Shown one piece after another: positions 9,258 to 18,430 of a DNA stretch of 43,087 nt (positions within the stretch are counted from its first letter, which is position 1; each line of letters starts with the position of its first letter). Position numbers and translations under genes: made by a program. A model generated the notes under the pieces. The model did no database searches and was not told the origin of the DNA. It was given only the letters and a program-made list of their open reading frames with translations. Source of the stretch: Deltaproteobacteria bacterium (lineage in GTDB: Bacteria > Desulfobacterota > GWC2-55-46 > DRQE01); assembly GCA_016219105.1 (NCBI GenBank), contig JACRCI010000075.1, positions 1-43,087 of the forward strand, in the 5' to 3' direction.

Positions 9258-10293
9258 ACACGAGATTTCCTATGGCCCCGCTCGAGGCCATCCTTATATC
9301 ATCGGGTATCCTCTGTCCGTCGCAGAGATAGGCGATGGGCTTTTTCAAGAACGCCGAGGTGTTCACGATGGAACCGGCCTGACGCGTCTCGTCGAGCCTT
9401 GTGAACACAAGGCAGTCTATGGGCATGGCCCTTGCAAACCCCCTGCATGCGTTAAACAGGCTTTCGTCCCTCGCCGTCGCGCTCAACACGAGGGCGGTTT
9501 TGACCGGCACTCCGCCGGCGAGCATGTGCCTTAACTGGCCCATCGCCTTCGAATCCACGGGGTTTTTGCCGGGCGTGTCAATGAGCACGACGTCTCTGTC
9601 CTTATATTTCCACAGCGCCCTGGTAAAATCCTCCTTCGTCGCCGGAGAGTCTACCGGCACTCCGATGGCCCGTGCCGACGCCTTCAGCACCTCGTTCGCG
9701 CCCGGACGCGCGGTGTCTATGCTTATAAGGCCGACCTTCGCTCCTCCCTTTACCTTGAGCCTCGCGGCTATCTTGGCTATGGTGGTGGTCTTGCCGACGC
9801 CGGTCGGGCCGAGGAGGGCAAAAAGCCTCGGCCTCTCCCCTCCGGCAAGGGGATTGCACACCGTGGTTTTCTCGTTTATGACCCTTAAGACCCTGTCCCT
9901 CAGGTTCCCGCCGCCTTTTTCAGAAGCCGCCGCCCTTACAAGATTCCGGGACAATTCATCCCGAACGCCGGTTCTTACCATCTCCTCGTATAGTTTCACC
10001 GCCCCCGGACCAAGCCCCGCGAGTTCCCTGACCGCGCCGTCCTTTACCGCGGAGGAAAAAAGACACCTGATCTCGCTGAGTTCCCCTTTCAGCCCGTCAA
10101 GTTCCCGCTTGACGGCGGTATCCTCCCCGAACCGCTTTTCTATCTCCGCCACGTCGAAGTCAACGGCGGCAAGGACCTCCGCGAAGCCCTCCCCCTTTTT
10201 GGTGGAGAGTATGACCGCGTCGTCTCCGAACGCGGCCTTCACGGCCCTCAATGCCTCCTCCAGTATCTTCCCTCTAAATCTTTTGATATGCAT
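9226..10293 (-). CDS. flhF: Flagellar SRP-like GTPase FlhF
   Basis: MHIKRFRGKILEEALRAVKAAFGDDAVILSTK; GPTGVGKTTTIAKIAAR; IDTPGKN. Confidence 0.95.
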   Translation of the reverse strand: MHIKRFRGKILEEALRAVKAAFGDDAVILSTKKGEGFAEVLAAVDFDVAEIEKRFGEDTAVKRELDGLKGELSEIRCLFSSAVKDGAVRELAGLGPGAVKLYEEMVRTGVRDELSRNLVRAAASEKGGGNLRDRVLRVINEKTTVCNPLAGGERPRLFALLGPTGVGKTTTIAKIAARLKVKGGAKVGLISIDTARPGANEVLKASARAIGVPVDSPATKEDFTRALWKYKDRDVVLIDTPGKNPVDSKAMGQLRHMLAGGVPVKTALVLSATARDESLFNACRGFARAMPIDCLVFTRLDETRQAGSIVNTSAFLKKPIAYLCDGQRIPDDIRMASSGAIGNLVFGRGHGGENG

Positions 10294-12364
10294 CTTCCAG
10301 ACTCACCACCTTTAGATTTTTTACCCTCACTCCCGCGGCAATCTCGCCTGTCGAGATAACGACAAGCGACGGCAGCGTCCTCTCCGTCATCCTTCTGATG
10401 GACCTGCGCGCCTCCGGCGATGTGAGGAGCACCGGCTGATGGCCCGCGGACGCCATCTCCTGCATGGCGTCGGAAAGCGCGGCTATGAACCTCTGCGCCG
10501 TTGCCGGCTCCATCGCCGCGACAGGACCCTGCCTGGACTGATGCGTGGTCCTTACCACCGCGTCCTCCGAGATGGGGTCCATAATCATGACCGGCAGCAC
10601 CCCCTCCTCGGTCGAGTACTGCCTGGTTATGCTCCTTGAGAGGGCCTGGCGCACGTGCTCGCTTAAGGCGTCCGTGTCCTTAAGCGAAGCCGCATAGTCG
10701 GCCAGCGTCTCCATGATGGTCAACATGTCCCTCACCGGCACCCTCTCCCTCAAGAGGTTCTGCAAAACCTTCTGAACCCCACCCACGGTCAAAAGCGACG
10801 GCACAAGCTCCTCAACGACCTTCGGGTGGGTCTTCGCTATGCCGTCCAGTATGGCCTGAACGTCCTGTCTCGTTATAATCTCGTGGGCGTTGGCCCTTAT
10901 GACCTCGGTAAGGTGCGTCACGATGACGACGGACGGGTTGACGACCGTATAGCCCATGAGCCTGGCCTTCTCCCTGAGCCCCTCTTCAATCCAGAGGGCC
11001 GGCAGCCCGAAGGCCGGCTCCTTCGCCGGCATGCCTTCGAGGTCTTTCTCCGCTGCGCCGGGGTCTATGGCGAGGTAATGATTGGGCATTACCACGCCCC
11101 TGCCCGCCTCGTTGCCCCTCAAAAGGAACACGTATTCCTCCGGTTTGAACTGGAGATTATCCTTCACGTGGATGGCCGGCACGAGGAAACCCATGTCCGA
11201 GGCGAATGTCTTCCTCATAATCTTGATCCTCTCAAGCAGTTCCCCCCCCGCGGCCGCGTCCACCAGCGGTATAAGCCTGTAACCTACCTCCATGGAGAGC
11301 TGGTCCGGCGGCTTGAGCTCCTCTTTCTCCTGCGGGGGCGCCGCGGCCTTTTTATCTTCCTCCTTCGCGGTCCCGGCGGGCGCGCCGTGCGTCCCCTCGT
11401 AACTCATGTAGGCGATCCCTCCCATGATTAACGAGAGCGACAGAAACGCCAGGTGGGGAAGACCGGGGACGAGCCCGAGAAGGAACAATACCGCCGCCGT
11501 GCCCGCAACCGCCCTGGGGTAAGCGAATATCTGCGAGGCGAACTCCTTGGTCATGTCGGATTCAGAGGCGGCCCTCGTAACTATGACGCCCGCGGCCGTG
11601 GATATGATGAGGGCCGGCACCTGCGCCACCAACCCATCGCCTATCGTAAGGATGCTGTAAACCGAGAGGGCGTCTTTTATGTCCATGCCCTGCTGGAATA
11701 TCCCTATGACGATGCCGCCGAGGATGTTTATGAACGTAATAAGCACCGCCGCGACGGCGTCTCCCCTGACGAACTTGCTCGCGCCGTCCATGGCGCCGTA
11801 AAAATCCGCCTCGCGCGCTATGAGCCTGCGCCTGGTGCGGGCCTCTTCCTCCCCTATGATGCCGGCGTTAAGGTCGGCGTCAATGGACATCTGCTTGCCG
11901 GGCATGGCGTCCAGCGTGAACCGGGCGCTTACCTCCGCTATCCTGCCGGCGCCCTTGGTTATAACGACGAAATTTATGATGACGAGGATGGCGAACACTA
12001 TCATGCCGACGGCGTAGTTTCCGCCGACGACGAACATGCCGAACGATTTTATTACGTGGCCGGCGGCGGAGACGCCCTCGCTCCCGTGAAGCAGGATGAG
12101 CCTTGTGGATGCGACGTTGAGGGAAAGCCGGAAAAGCGTGGTGATGAGGATGATGGTGGGGAATACGGAAAAATCAACCGGCTTCATCACGTGCATCGAA
12201 ACGAGCAGTATAAGCACGGCGGCGGCTATGTTGGCCGCAAGGAGCATATCCAGCAATATGGCCGGGACCGGCACTATCATGGTGGCCAGTATCCCCATGA
12301 GCCCTATCGGCAGTGCGACCTCGGCTATGCGGTATGACGACACCCTTTCCGTTAAAGCGGACAA
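10274..12364 (-). CDS. flhA: Flagellar export protein FlhA
   Basis: Multi-TM FHIPEP family; MPGKQMSIDADLNAGIIGEEEARTRR. Confidence 0.97.
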   Translation of the reverse strand: MSALTERVSSYRIAEVALPIGLMGILATMIVPVPAILLDMLLAANIAAAVLILLVSMHVMKPVDFSVFPTIILITTLFRLSLNVASTRLILLHGSEGVSAAGHVIKSFGMFVVGGNYAVGMIVFAILVIINFVVITKGAGRIAEVSARFTLDAMPGKQMSIDADLNAGIIGEEEARTRRRLIAREADFYGAMDGASKFVRGDAVAAVLITFINILGGIVIGIFQQGMDIKDALSVYSILTIGDGLVAQVPALIISTAAGVIVTRAASESDMTKEFASQIFAYPRAVAGTAAVLFLLGLVPGLPHLAFLSLSLIMGGIAYMSYEGTHGAPAGTAKEEDKKAAAPPQEKEELKPPDQLSMEVGYRLIPLVDAAAGGELLERIKIMRKTFASDMGFLVPAIHVKDNLQFKPEEYVFLLRGNEAGRGVVMPNHYLAIDPGAAEKDLEGMPAKEPAFGLPALWIEEGLREKARLMGYTVVNPSVVIVTHLTEVIRANAHEIITRQDVQAILDGIAKTHPKVVEELVPSLLTVGGVQKVLQNLLRERVPVRDMLTIMETLADYAASLKDTDALSEHVRQALSRSITRQYSTEEGVLPVMIMDPISEDAVVRTTHQSRQGPVAAMEPATAQRFIAALSDAMQEMASAGHQPVLLTSPEARRSIRRMTERTLPSLVVISTGEIAAGVRVKNLKVVSLEDAYQKI

Positions 12365-12367
12365 CCT

Positions 12368-13432
12368 CTACCTCCGTACCCTGAGTCTGTATACGTAAGC
12401 CAGCACCTCGGCCACGGCCTTGAAAAGGGACGCGGGTATCTCTTTGCCTATCTCGACCGTCTTCCACAACGCCTGCGCCAGCGGCCTGTTTTCGATGAGC
12501 GGGACCCCGCTCGTTCTGGCGATATCCTTTATCCGCTCCGCGACAAGACCGGCCCCCTTCGCCACCACGACCGGCGCGCGCATCGAGCCGTGCTCATACC
12601 TGAGCGCGACCGCCAGATGCGTGGGGTTCGTGATTACGGCCGTGGCCTTGGGCACGTCCTGCATCATCCTCTTTTTCGCCAGCTGCCTCTGCAGGCTCCT
12701 CACCCTCGACTTTATGAGCGGCTGGCCCTCGGTCTCCTTGAACTCCTCCTTCACCTCGTGCCGCGTCATGCTCAGGCTTTTCTCCAACTCCCACCGCTGG
12801 AAACCGTAGTCGAGGGCCGCAAGGGCCACGAGCACCCCGGAGGTCTTCAGAAGTATGCGGAAGGACGAGGAGCCGATGGAAACGAGTATCCCGGCAGCCT
12901 CCATGTCCGTTAGCCGCGCGAACGAGCCCGTCTCGGCCTTTATGCTGATATAGGCCATGTAGCCGACCAGGGCGAGCTTGGCCACCCCTTTTACAAGCTC
13001 CGCCAAAGAAGCGAGCGAGATAACCCTCTTTATCCCCTAAAGCGGATTTATCCTCGAAAATTTCGGCATGAGCGGCTCGGCTGTGACGAGGAGCCCCACC
13101 TGCGCCATATTGGCCGCAATCCCCGCGGCCGGGAAAAGGAGGAGGGGAAGGAACGGATAGGAGACGTCCTTGAGCGTCCTCGTTAACGCCGAGTGGAGGC
13201 CCTGGCGCGTCATGTCGAAAGACGAACTCCCGGATAAAAATCCGCTCATTATGACTCCAAGCGACTCGACCATTGCCTGTCCGAAAAAATAAAACACCCC
13301 CACCCCGGTCATGAGGACGGCGACTGAGACAGCCTCCTTGCTCCTGGCCACCTGTCCCCTGTCGCGGGCTTCCTGCCTCCTGCGGGGAGAGGCCTTCTCC
13401 GTCCTTTCGTGCCTGTCTTCCTGCCACGGCAT
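12368..13432 (-). pseudogene. flhB: Flagellar export protein FlhB, interrupted by an in-frame TAG at 13037-13039
   Basis: ORFs 13037..13432 and 12368..13006 are in the same frame; translation ...MPKFSRINPL*GIKRVISLASLAELVKGVAKL...; NPTH autocleavage site present downstream. Confidence 0.85.
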
Positions 13433-13456
13433 ACCGCGGACTCCTTATCCGTACGC

Positions 13457-14233
13457 CTACCTCGCGGCCCCGGCGCTCAAAAGACCCATGATATTATGCG
13501 AAAACTCCACGTATACCCTGCCGACGACCGAGAGCATAAAAGGCATCGAAAAGGCCATTACTATGAGGCCGACGGCTATGGTCACGGGGAATCCCACCGC
13601 GAAAACGTTAAACTGCGGCAGGGTCCTCGCCAGTATACCCATCGCTATGTTCGTAAGGAGAAGCGCGACAATGAGGGGAGCGGCCACCTTGACCCCGATC
13701 CTGAACATGTCCCCGCCCATGTCTAAAAGCCCCTCGGTCACGCCTCCGGCGACGATAAAGCCGTAAGGCGGTATAAGCTCGAAGCTCCGCTTGATCGCGG
13801 CTATAAAGACCAGATGCACGTTCATGCTGAAAAAAAGAAGCATGGCCATGAGGTTGTAGAACTGCGCCACTATGGAAAGCTGGTTCTGGGTCTGGGGGTC
13901 TATGACGGTTGCGACCGCGTAACCCATCTGTACCCCGGCGAGCTCGCCGGCCAGCTCAACGGCGCTGAAGACAAGCCTCGCCGCAAGCCCTATGCCGGCC
14001 CCGATCGCGCCCTCCCTGAAGACGGAAACCGCAACGGCCGCGGCGTTGTCCGGCATATGGACCGCCGTGCCCACGACCGGCGCGATGATAACCGAAACAA
14101 TGACGGCCATGCCGAGTCTTACGCGCGCCGGTACGCTCGAGCTCCCGAAAAACGGGGCCGCGAAGAGTATCGAGGCAACCCTTATCAGCACGAACGAGAA
14201 CGTGTCGAACCGGCCCAGTATCTCGCTTAGCAT
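13457..14233 (-). CDS. fliR: Flagellar export protein FliR
   Basis: Multi-TM FliR family, MLSEILGRFDTFSFVLIRVASILFAAPFFGS; order P-Q-R-B-A. Confidence 0.93.
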   Translation of the reverse strand: MLSEILGRFDTFSFVLIRVASILFAAPFFGSSSVPARVRLGMAVIVSVIIAPVVGTAVHMPDNAAAVAVSVFREGAIGAGIGLAARLVFSAVELAGELAGVQMGYAVATVIDPQTQNQLSIVAQFYNLMAMLLFFSMNVHLVFIAAIKRSFELIPPYGFIVAGGVTEGLLDMGGDMFRIGVKVAAPLIVALLLTNIAMGILARTLPQFNVFAVGFPVTIAVGLIVMAFSMPFMLSVVGRVYVEFSHNIMGLLSAGAAR

Positions 14234-14235
14234 GC

Positions 14236-14505
14236 CTACCTCACCTGTCCGGGTATGTTTGTGAATATGTGCCTGGTAAAGTCCATCATCATGCTCAGCA
14301 TCCACGGGGAGAGGAAAAGGAGCGCCAGGAACACCGCTATGATCTTCGGTACGAACGTAAGCGTCATCTCCTGCAGCTGGGTTACGGCCTGGAATACGCT
14401 GACCACCAGCCCAACCGCGAGCGCCACGCCTAAAAGCGGCATGGTCACGATAAGGAGCACCCTTATCGCCTCCTGCCCGGTCGTGACCACGAACTCCGGC
14501 GTCAT
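14236..14505 (-). CDS. fliQ: Flagellar export protein FliQ
   Basis: MTPEFVVTTGQEAIRVLL...FQAVTQLQEMTLTFVPKIIAV. Confidence 0.95.
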   Translation of the reverse strand: MTPEFVVTTGQEAIRVLLIVTMPLLGVALAVGLVVSVFQAVTQLQEMTLTFVPKIIAVFLALLFLSPWMLSMMMDFTRHIFTNIPGQVR

Positions 14506-15275
14506 GGCTGAAAGCTCCTTACCATGGACCCTATAAGCAGGTGCCATCCGTCAACGAGCACGAAAAGCATGAGCTTGAACGGCAGTGATATCATCACCGG
14601 CGGCAGCATCAGCATTCCCATGCTCATGAGCACGCTCGCCACCACCATGTCTATGATCAAAAAAGGTATGAAGATTACGAAACCTATCTGAAAGGCGGTC
14701 TTCAGCTCTCCCGTGATGAACGCCGGTATGATGACGCTCGTCGGGATGTCGTCATAATTTTTCGGCCTCTCCATGCGGGACATCTCTATGAAGAGCGAGA
14801 GGTCGTCCTCCCTGGTCTGCTTGAGCATGAACTCCCTCAGGGGCTTAAGACCGGTCGAGAGGGCCTCCTGTTCGCCCATCTTCTTGCCCATATACGGCTC
14901 GAGGGCCGTGGTATATACGCGGTTAAACACCGGTGACATCACGAAAAAAGTCATAAAAAGGGCAAGCCCGACGAGTACCTGGTTCGGCGGGGTCTGCTGC
15001 AGCCCTATGGCCTGCCTGAGGAGCGAGAGCACGATTATGAAGCGCGTGAACGACGTCATCATGAGCACTATGGCCGGCGCCACGGTGAGCACGGTCAGAA
15101 GTATGACTATCTGGATGGTGGTCGAAAGCCCACCCTCTCCGGAGCCTACCTGCAGCGATATGTTCGGCGTTGCGAGGAGCCTCGCCGCCCCATGGGAAAC
15201 GGACGGGCAAATAAAACCGGCCGCCAAAAAACATCCGATAAGCGGCAGTATCATTTTTTTAGCCGTTGCCTTCAT
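14502..15275 (-). CDS. fliP: Flagellar export protein FliP
   Basis: LTVAPAIVLMMTSFTRFIIVLSLLRQAIGLQQTPPNQVLVGLALFMTFFVM. Confidence 0.97.
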   Translation of the reverse strand: MKATAKKMILPLIGCFLAAGFICPSVSHGAARLLATPNISLQVGSGEGGLSTTIQIVILLTVLTVAPAIVLMMTSFTRFIIVLSLLRQAIGLQQTPPNQVLVGLALFMTFFVMSPVFNRVYTTALEPYMGKKMGEQEALSTGLKPLREFMLKQTREDDLSLFIEMSRMERPKNYDDIPTSVIIPAFITGELKTAFQIGFVIFIPFLIIDMVVASVLMSMGMLMLPPVMISLPFKLMLFVLVDGWHLLIGSMVRSFQP

Positions 15276-15757
15276 TTTTCAAGGCCCTTGTCCCCAATCG
15301 TCCTGTCAGCCGTCCGCACTGGCCAGCCAGCCGTCTTTGACGGCCAACCAGCCGTCCTCGACGGCTTGACGCGTAGATTCGCAATCCTGTCAATCACATT
15401 TTTCAGATTCAATACATCGGCCCGCCGACCGTCCGCGACGGCCAACCAGCCGGCCTTGCCGGCCTGACCTTCTTTGCCATTGGGACGTCCGTGGTTCTCG
15501 AATATCGAGCCGTCCTCGATCTTGGAGAGATAGGTTATGGAATCCGGGGTGACGCCCACCACCAGGTATTGCCCGGCCACGTCCACGACCGCGATGGTTT
15601 TTTTCGGGCCGAGCGCTCCGGCGGTAACAACCCTTATGAGATTGCGTTGCCCCTGCATGCGCGCGCCGAAGAACCTCAAATAGACATAGGCCGCTCCCCA
15701 TATCATCACTATCACCAGGAACATCCCGCCTATGAGTTTTTCAATCATGCCCGCCAT
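15272..15757 (-). CDS. fliO: Flagellar protein FliO with repeat-derived C-terminal tail
   Basis: Single TM plus FliO-like basic domain, between fliN and fliP; tail NGKEGQAGKAGWLAVADG...SRTAGWPSKTAGWPVRTAD. Confidence 0.8.
   Translation of the reverse strand: MAGMIEKLIGGMFLVIVMIWGAAYVYLRFFGARMQGQRNLIRVVTAGALGPKKTIAVVDVAGQYLVVGVTPDSITYLSKIEDGSIFENHGRPNGKEGQAGKAGWLAVADGRRADVLNLKNVIDRIANLRVKPSRTAGWPSKTAGWPVRTADRTIGDKGLEK
15307..15369 (+). repeat. Three tandem 21-bp hairpin repeat units (in fliO)
   Basis: cagccgtccgcactggccagc / cagccgtctttgacggccaac / cagccgtcctcgacggcttga. Confidence 0.9.
15426..15467 (+). repeat. Two tandem 21-bp hairpin repeat units (in fliO)
   Basis: cgaccgtccgcgacggccaac / cagccggccttgccggcctga. 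Confidence 0.9.
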
Positions 15758-15792
15758 AACGCCAAAACCCCCTGCCGTGGAGCATCTCCCTG

Positions 15793-16185
15793 CTACTTCT
15801 TAAGCTGCCTTATCCTTTCAACCGGACTCACTATGTCGGTGAGCCTCACCCCGAACTTCTCGTTGACCACGACAACCTCGCCCCTCGCTATCAGCCTGTC
15901 GTTGACCAGTATCTCCATCGGCTCGCCGGCGAGCTTGTCGAGTTCCACGACCGAACCCTGGCCGAGCTGCAGCAGATCGTTTATAACCATCCTCGTCCTG
16001 CCGAGTTCCACCGAGATCGTTATCGGGATGTCGAGGATGCGGTCCATGTTTTCGCTCATCTCCCCAACCTGGGTCTTCGGCCCCTTGATCTCGTTGAAGC
16101 TCGCGGGAGCCGGCGAGGCCGGAGTGTTGGCCGTCGAGACCGCGCCCGCTTTTTTCTGACTATCCGCCTTTACGTCGGTTGCCAT
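15793..16185 (-). CDS. fliN: Flagellar motor switch protein FliN
   Basis: DIPITISVELGRTRMVINDLLQLGQGSVVELDKLAGEPMEILVNDRLIARGEVVVVNEKFGVRLTDIVS. Confidence 0.96.
   Translation of the reverse strand: MATDVKADSQKKAGAVSTANTPASPAPASFNEIKGPKTQVGEMSENMDRILDIPITISVELGRTRMVINDLLQLGQGSVVELDKLAGEPMEILVNDRLIARGEVVVVNEKFGVRLTDIVSPVERIRQLKK
16112..16137 (-). repeat. Hairpin repeat copy in the fliN N-terminal linker
   Basis: ggcgaggccggagtgttggccgtcgag; 19 of 22 positions match ggcgaggccggctggttggccg. Confidence 0.65.
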
Positions 16186-16189
16186 AGGA

Positions 16190-17176
16190 TCACTCCCCCT
16201 CCTTTCCCGCCTGTCCCGTTATCTGGACGGCGTAATGCCCCTCGGACATCCCCGGGCTTCCCAGAAGTTTGGGCACGCCCTCCACGTTGACCGTCAGCGG
16301 ATCGGATACCTTCCTGTCCAGCCTGATGATATCCCCCGCGTTCAGATTCAAAAAATCCTCGATCGTCACCCTTGCCCTCCCCATTTCGCACGACACAAGG
16401 AGGGGCGCCTTCCTTATCTCCTCCTCGAACCTCGAAAGCCATCTCCTGTCGACCTCGGTCCTGTCGCTCTGATAGCCGGCGTATAGTTTTTCCTTTATGG
16501 GTTCAACGGTGGAGTACGGGATGCATACGTGCATGCTGCTGGTGGCCGTCTCAATCTCTACCCTGAACGTGGAAACTATTACTATCTCTGTCGGCACGAC
16601 CACGTTGGCGAACTGGGGGTTTATCTCGGAGCGGCTGTATACGAAATCCACAGGGGAGACCGGGTGCCACGAGGACTTCATGTCCGAGAACACGATATCG
16701 GCGATCCTCCGTATGACCTTCTGTTCCAGGGCCGTGAACTCCCGGCCCTCAACCTTTGTGTGGTATTTCCCGCCGCCCCCGAAATAGTTGTCAACCATGA
16801 GGAAGATGAGGTTCGCGTCAAGGACAAGCACGCTTGAACCTCGAAGCGGCGGCAGCTGGAATATGTTAAGGCTTGCCGGGAATGGCGTATTCTTCATGAA
16901 CTCGCCGTACTTCATCATCTTGATCCCCTCGACGCTGACGTCCACGACCTTCCTTACGAAATTAAAGAGCGAGATCCTGATCGACCTGCAAAACCGCTCA
17001 TTGATGATCTCCATGGCGGGCATCCTGCCCCTTACGACCCTCTCCTGGCTGGCGAGGTCAAACTGCCTGACCCCTGAGGCCTCCGTGGATTTGTCGCTCT
17101 CGGTCTCTATGCCGCCGGTCGCCACCCCCCTCATCAAGGCGTCAATTTCCTCCTGACTCAAAACCCTCTCGGCCAT
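16190..17176 (-). CDS. fliM: Flagellar motor switch protein FliM
   Basis: MAERVLSQEEIDALMRGV N-terminal motif and SpoA-like C-terminus. Confidence 0.97.
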   Translation of the reverse strand: MAERVLSQEEIDALMRGVATGGIETESDKSTEASGVRQFDLASQERVVRGRMPAMEIINERFCRSIRISLFNFVRKVVDVSVEGIKMMKYGEFMKNTPFPASLNIFQLPPLRGSSVLVLDANLIFLMVDNYFGGGGKYHTKVEGREFTALEQKVIRRIADIVFSDMKSSWHPVSPVDFVYSRSEINPQFANVVVPTEIVIVSTFRVEIETATSSMHVCIPYSTVEPIKEKLYAGYQSDRTEVDRRWLSRFEEEIRKAPLLVSCEMGRARVTIEDFLNLNAGDIIRLDRKVSDPLTVNVEGVPKLLGSPGMSEGHYAVQITGQAGKEGE

Positions 17177-17180
17177 CTCT

Positions 17181-17369
17181 CTAAACCCCTTTCGCGCCGT
17201 CCTCTACGGCCAACCAGCCGTCCTCGACGGCTGACGAAAACCGCATCTCCCGCGCCCTGTCCTCAGAGTCCGGGGGCATGGACCCCTCGACCCTTTCACC
17301 GGCAAGGCCGGCTGGATGGAGGGAGACGACCTTAAGGTTTGGGTGCATATTGAGAGCGTTAAAGCACAT
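17181..17369 (-). CDS. Possible 62-aa ORF between fliL and fliM, largely repeat-derived
   Basis: Fills the fliL-fliM gap; contains PAGLAGERVEG and SSAVEDGWLAVEDG repeat peptides. Coding status uncertain. Confidence 0.35.
   Translation of the reverse strand: MCFNALNMHPNLKVVSLHPAGLAGERVEGSMPPDSEDRAREMRFSSAVEDGWLAVEDGAKGV
17194..17235 (+). repeat. Two tandem 21-bp hairpin repeat units
   Basis: gcgccgtcctctacggccaac / cagccgtcctcgacggctgac. Confidence 0.9.
17301..17319 (-). repeat. Single hairpin repeat copy, opposite orientation
   Basis: ggcaaggccggctggatgg. Confidence 0.75.
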
Positions 17370-17396
17370 AATGACCTCGCCTGCGGGTTATCCGGC

Positions 17397-17969
17397 CTAC
17401 TGGATCACGAACTCCGTGAAATACACGGCCTTTACCTTCCCCTTCGCCAATATCTGGCTGACCCTCGCGGCAATCTCATCGCGCAGCTGATACTTGCCCT
17501 GGACAGTACCGACGTCCGAATAGCCCTTGCTGCTTAAAAGGATGATGATCGAGTCCCTTATCTGGGACGTCTTCGCCTTCGCCTCATCCTGCGCCGGGCC
17601 GTCTATCTCGAGGTCTATCGAAACCCTGAGATACCTCGTGCCGGTTGCGTCCTGCAGGTTGACGACAAATGGGTCCATGGTAAGGGCCGCGGACGGCGCC
17701 TCCTTCTCCCCCTTTTTGTGATCCACTTTCTCTTCCTTCTTGCCTTCGGCCTCCGTGCCGTGTTTGGACTCCTTGGCCGCGGCCGTCTCTTCGGCAACGG
17801 TCTCTTCGACGGCCTTGCCCGCCGACATCTTTTTCCATACAAAAAAACCGCCGCCTAAAACAGTTAGGGCCGCGGCCCCTATGATTATGAGCTTCAGTTT
17901 GCCCTTCGGCGGTTTTGCCTGAGGGGTCGTAGCATCATCCTTTTTCTTTTTTGCCTCTTCTTCAGCCAT
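17397..17969 (-). CDS. fliL: Flagellar basal body-associated protein FliL
   Basis: Single N-terminal TM; FVVNLQDATGTRYLRVSIDLEI; upstream of fliM. Confidence 0.93.
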   Translation of the reverse strand: MAEEEAKKKKDDATTPQAKPPKGKLKLIIIGAAALTVLGGGFFVWKKMSAGKAVEETVAEETAAAKESKHGTEAEGKKEEKVDHKKGEKEAPSAALTMDPFVVNLQDATGTRYLRVSIDLEIDGPAQDEAKAKTSQIRDSIIILLSSKGYSDVGTVQGKYQLRDEIAARVSQILAKGKVKAVYFTEFVIQ

Positions 17970-18018
17970 ATAACCCCCTTTGCCTCCTCATCCGGAAAAA
18001 CAATAAATAGGTTATACT

Positions 18019-18033
18019 GCAACAGCTGTGCCA
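18019..18033 (-). promoter_or_regulatory. sigma-54 promoter upstream of fliL
   Basis: Minus strand TGGCACA-GCTG-TTGC. Confidence 0.85.
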
Positions 18034-18040
18034 ACCGGCC

Positions 18041-18145
18041 GGCAAGGCCGGCTGGTTGACCGGCAAGGCCGGCTGGTTGACCGGCGAGGCCGGCTGGTTG
18101 ACCGGCGAGGCCGGCTGGTTGACCGGCGAGGCCGGCTGGTTGGAA
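18041..18145 (-). repeat. Tandem array of five 21-bp hairpin repeat units
   Basis: 2 x ggcaaggccggctggttgacc, then 2 x ggcgaggccggctggttgacc, then ggcgaggccggctggttggaa; a partial copy at about 18164-18184. Confidence 0.97.
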
Positions 18146-18198
18146 AAGGCCGCGGATGGGAGTTGGCCGGCGAGGCCGATTGGTGAAACAGCCTGAAT

Positions 18199-18294
18199 CC
18201 CCGGCCTTTACATGCCCGGGGGAATGAACCTCCCCAAAGCCAAGGCTTTGGGGTGTAATGAAACATCGTTCCAAACAACCCGAAGCAAGCTTCG
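18199..18294 (-). mobile_element. Possible remnant of an IS200/IS605-type element end (hairpins only)
   Basis: Three short hairpins: CCCCGG..CCGGGG (18199-18221), perfect 10-bp stem CCCCAAAGCC-AA-GGCTTTGGGG (18232-18253), CGAAGC-AA-GCTTCG (18281-18294). No transposase found. Confidence 0.35.
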
Positions 18295-18430
18295 AGGAAT
18301 CAAACCAGCATCGCGGGCTTGAAAAGTCGTCAAAGCCATGATTTCAAGCGTCATAACTATGACGGTGGCCATAGGGGACGACTGCTTGGCCGTCAAGACC
18401 GGACGGGCATTGGTGCATAAAACCAACGAA

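Noticed and set aside
13037-13039. Amber (TAG) recoding as explanation for split flhB
   Set aside because: TAG is used as a normal terminal stop by other genes here (for example the kinase ending at 2249 and flhA at 10274), so general recoding is unlikely.
18041-18145. CRISPR-like array
   Set aside because: Units are contiguous 21-bp tandem repeats with no unique spacers and no cas genes nearby.
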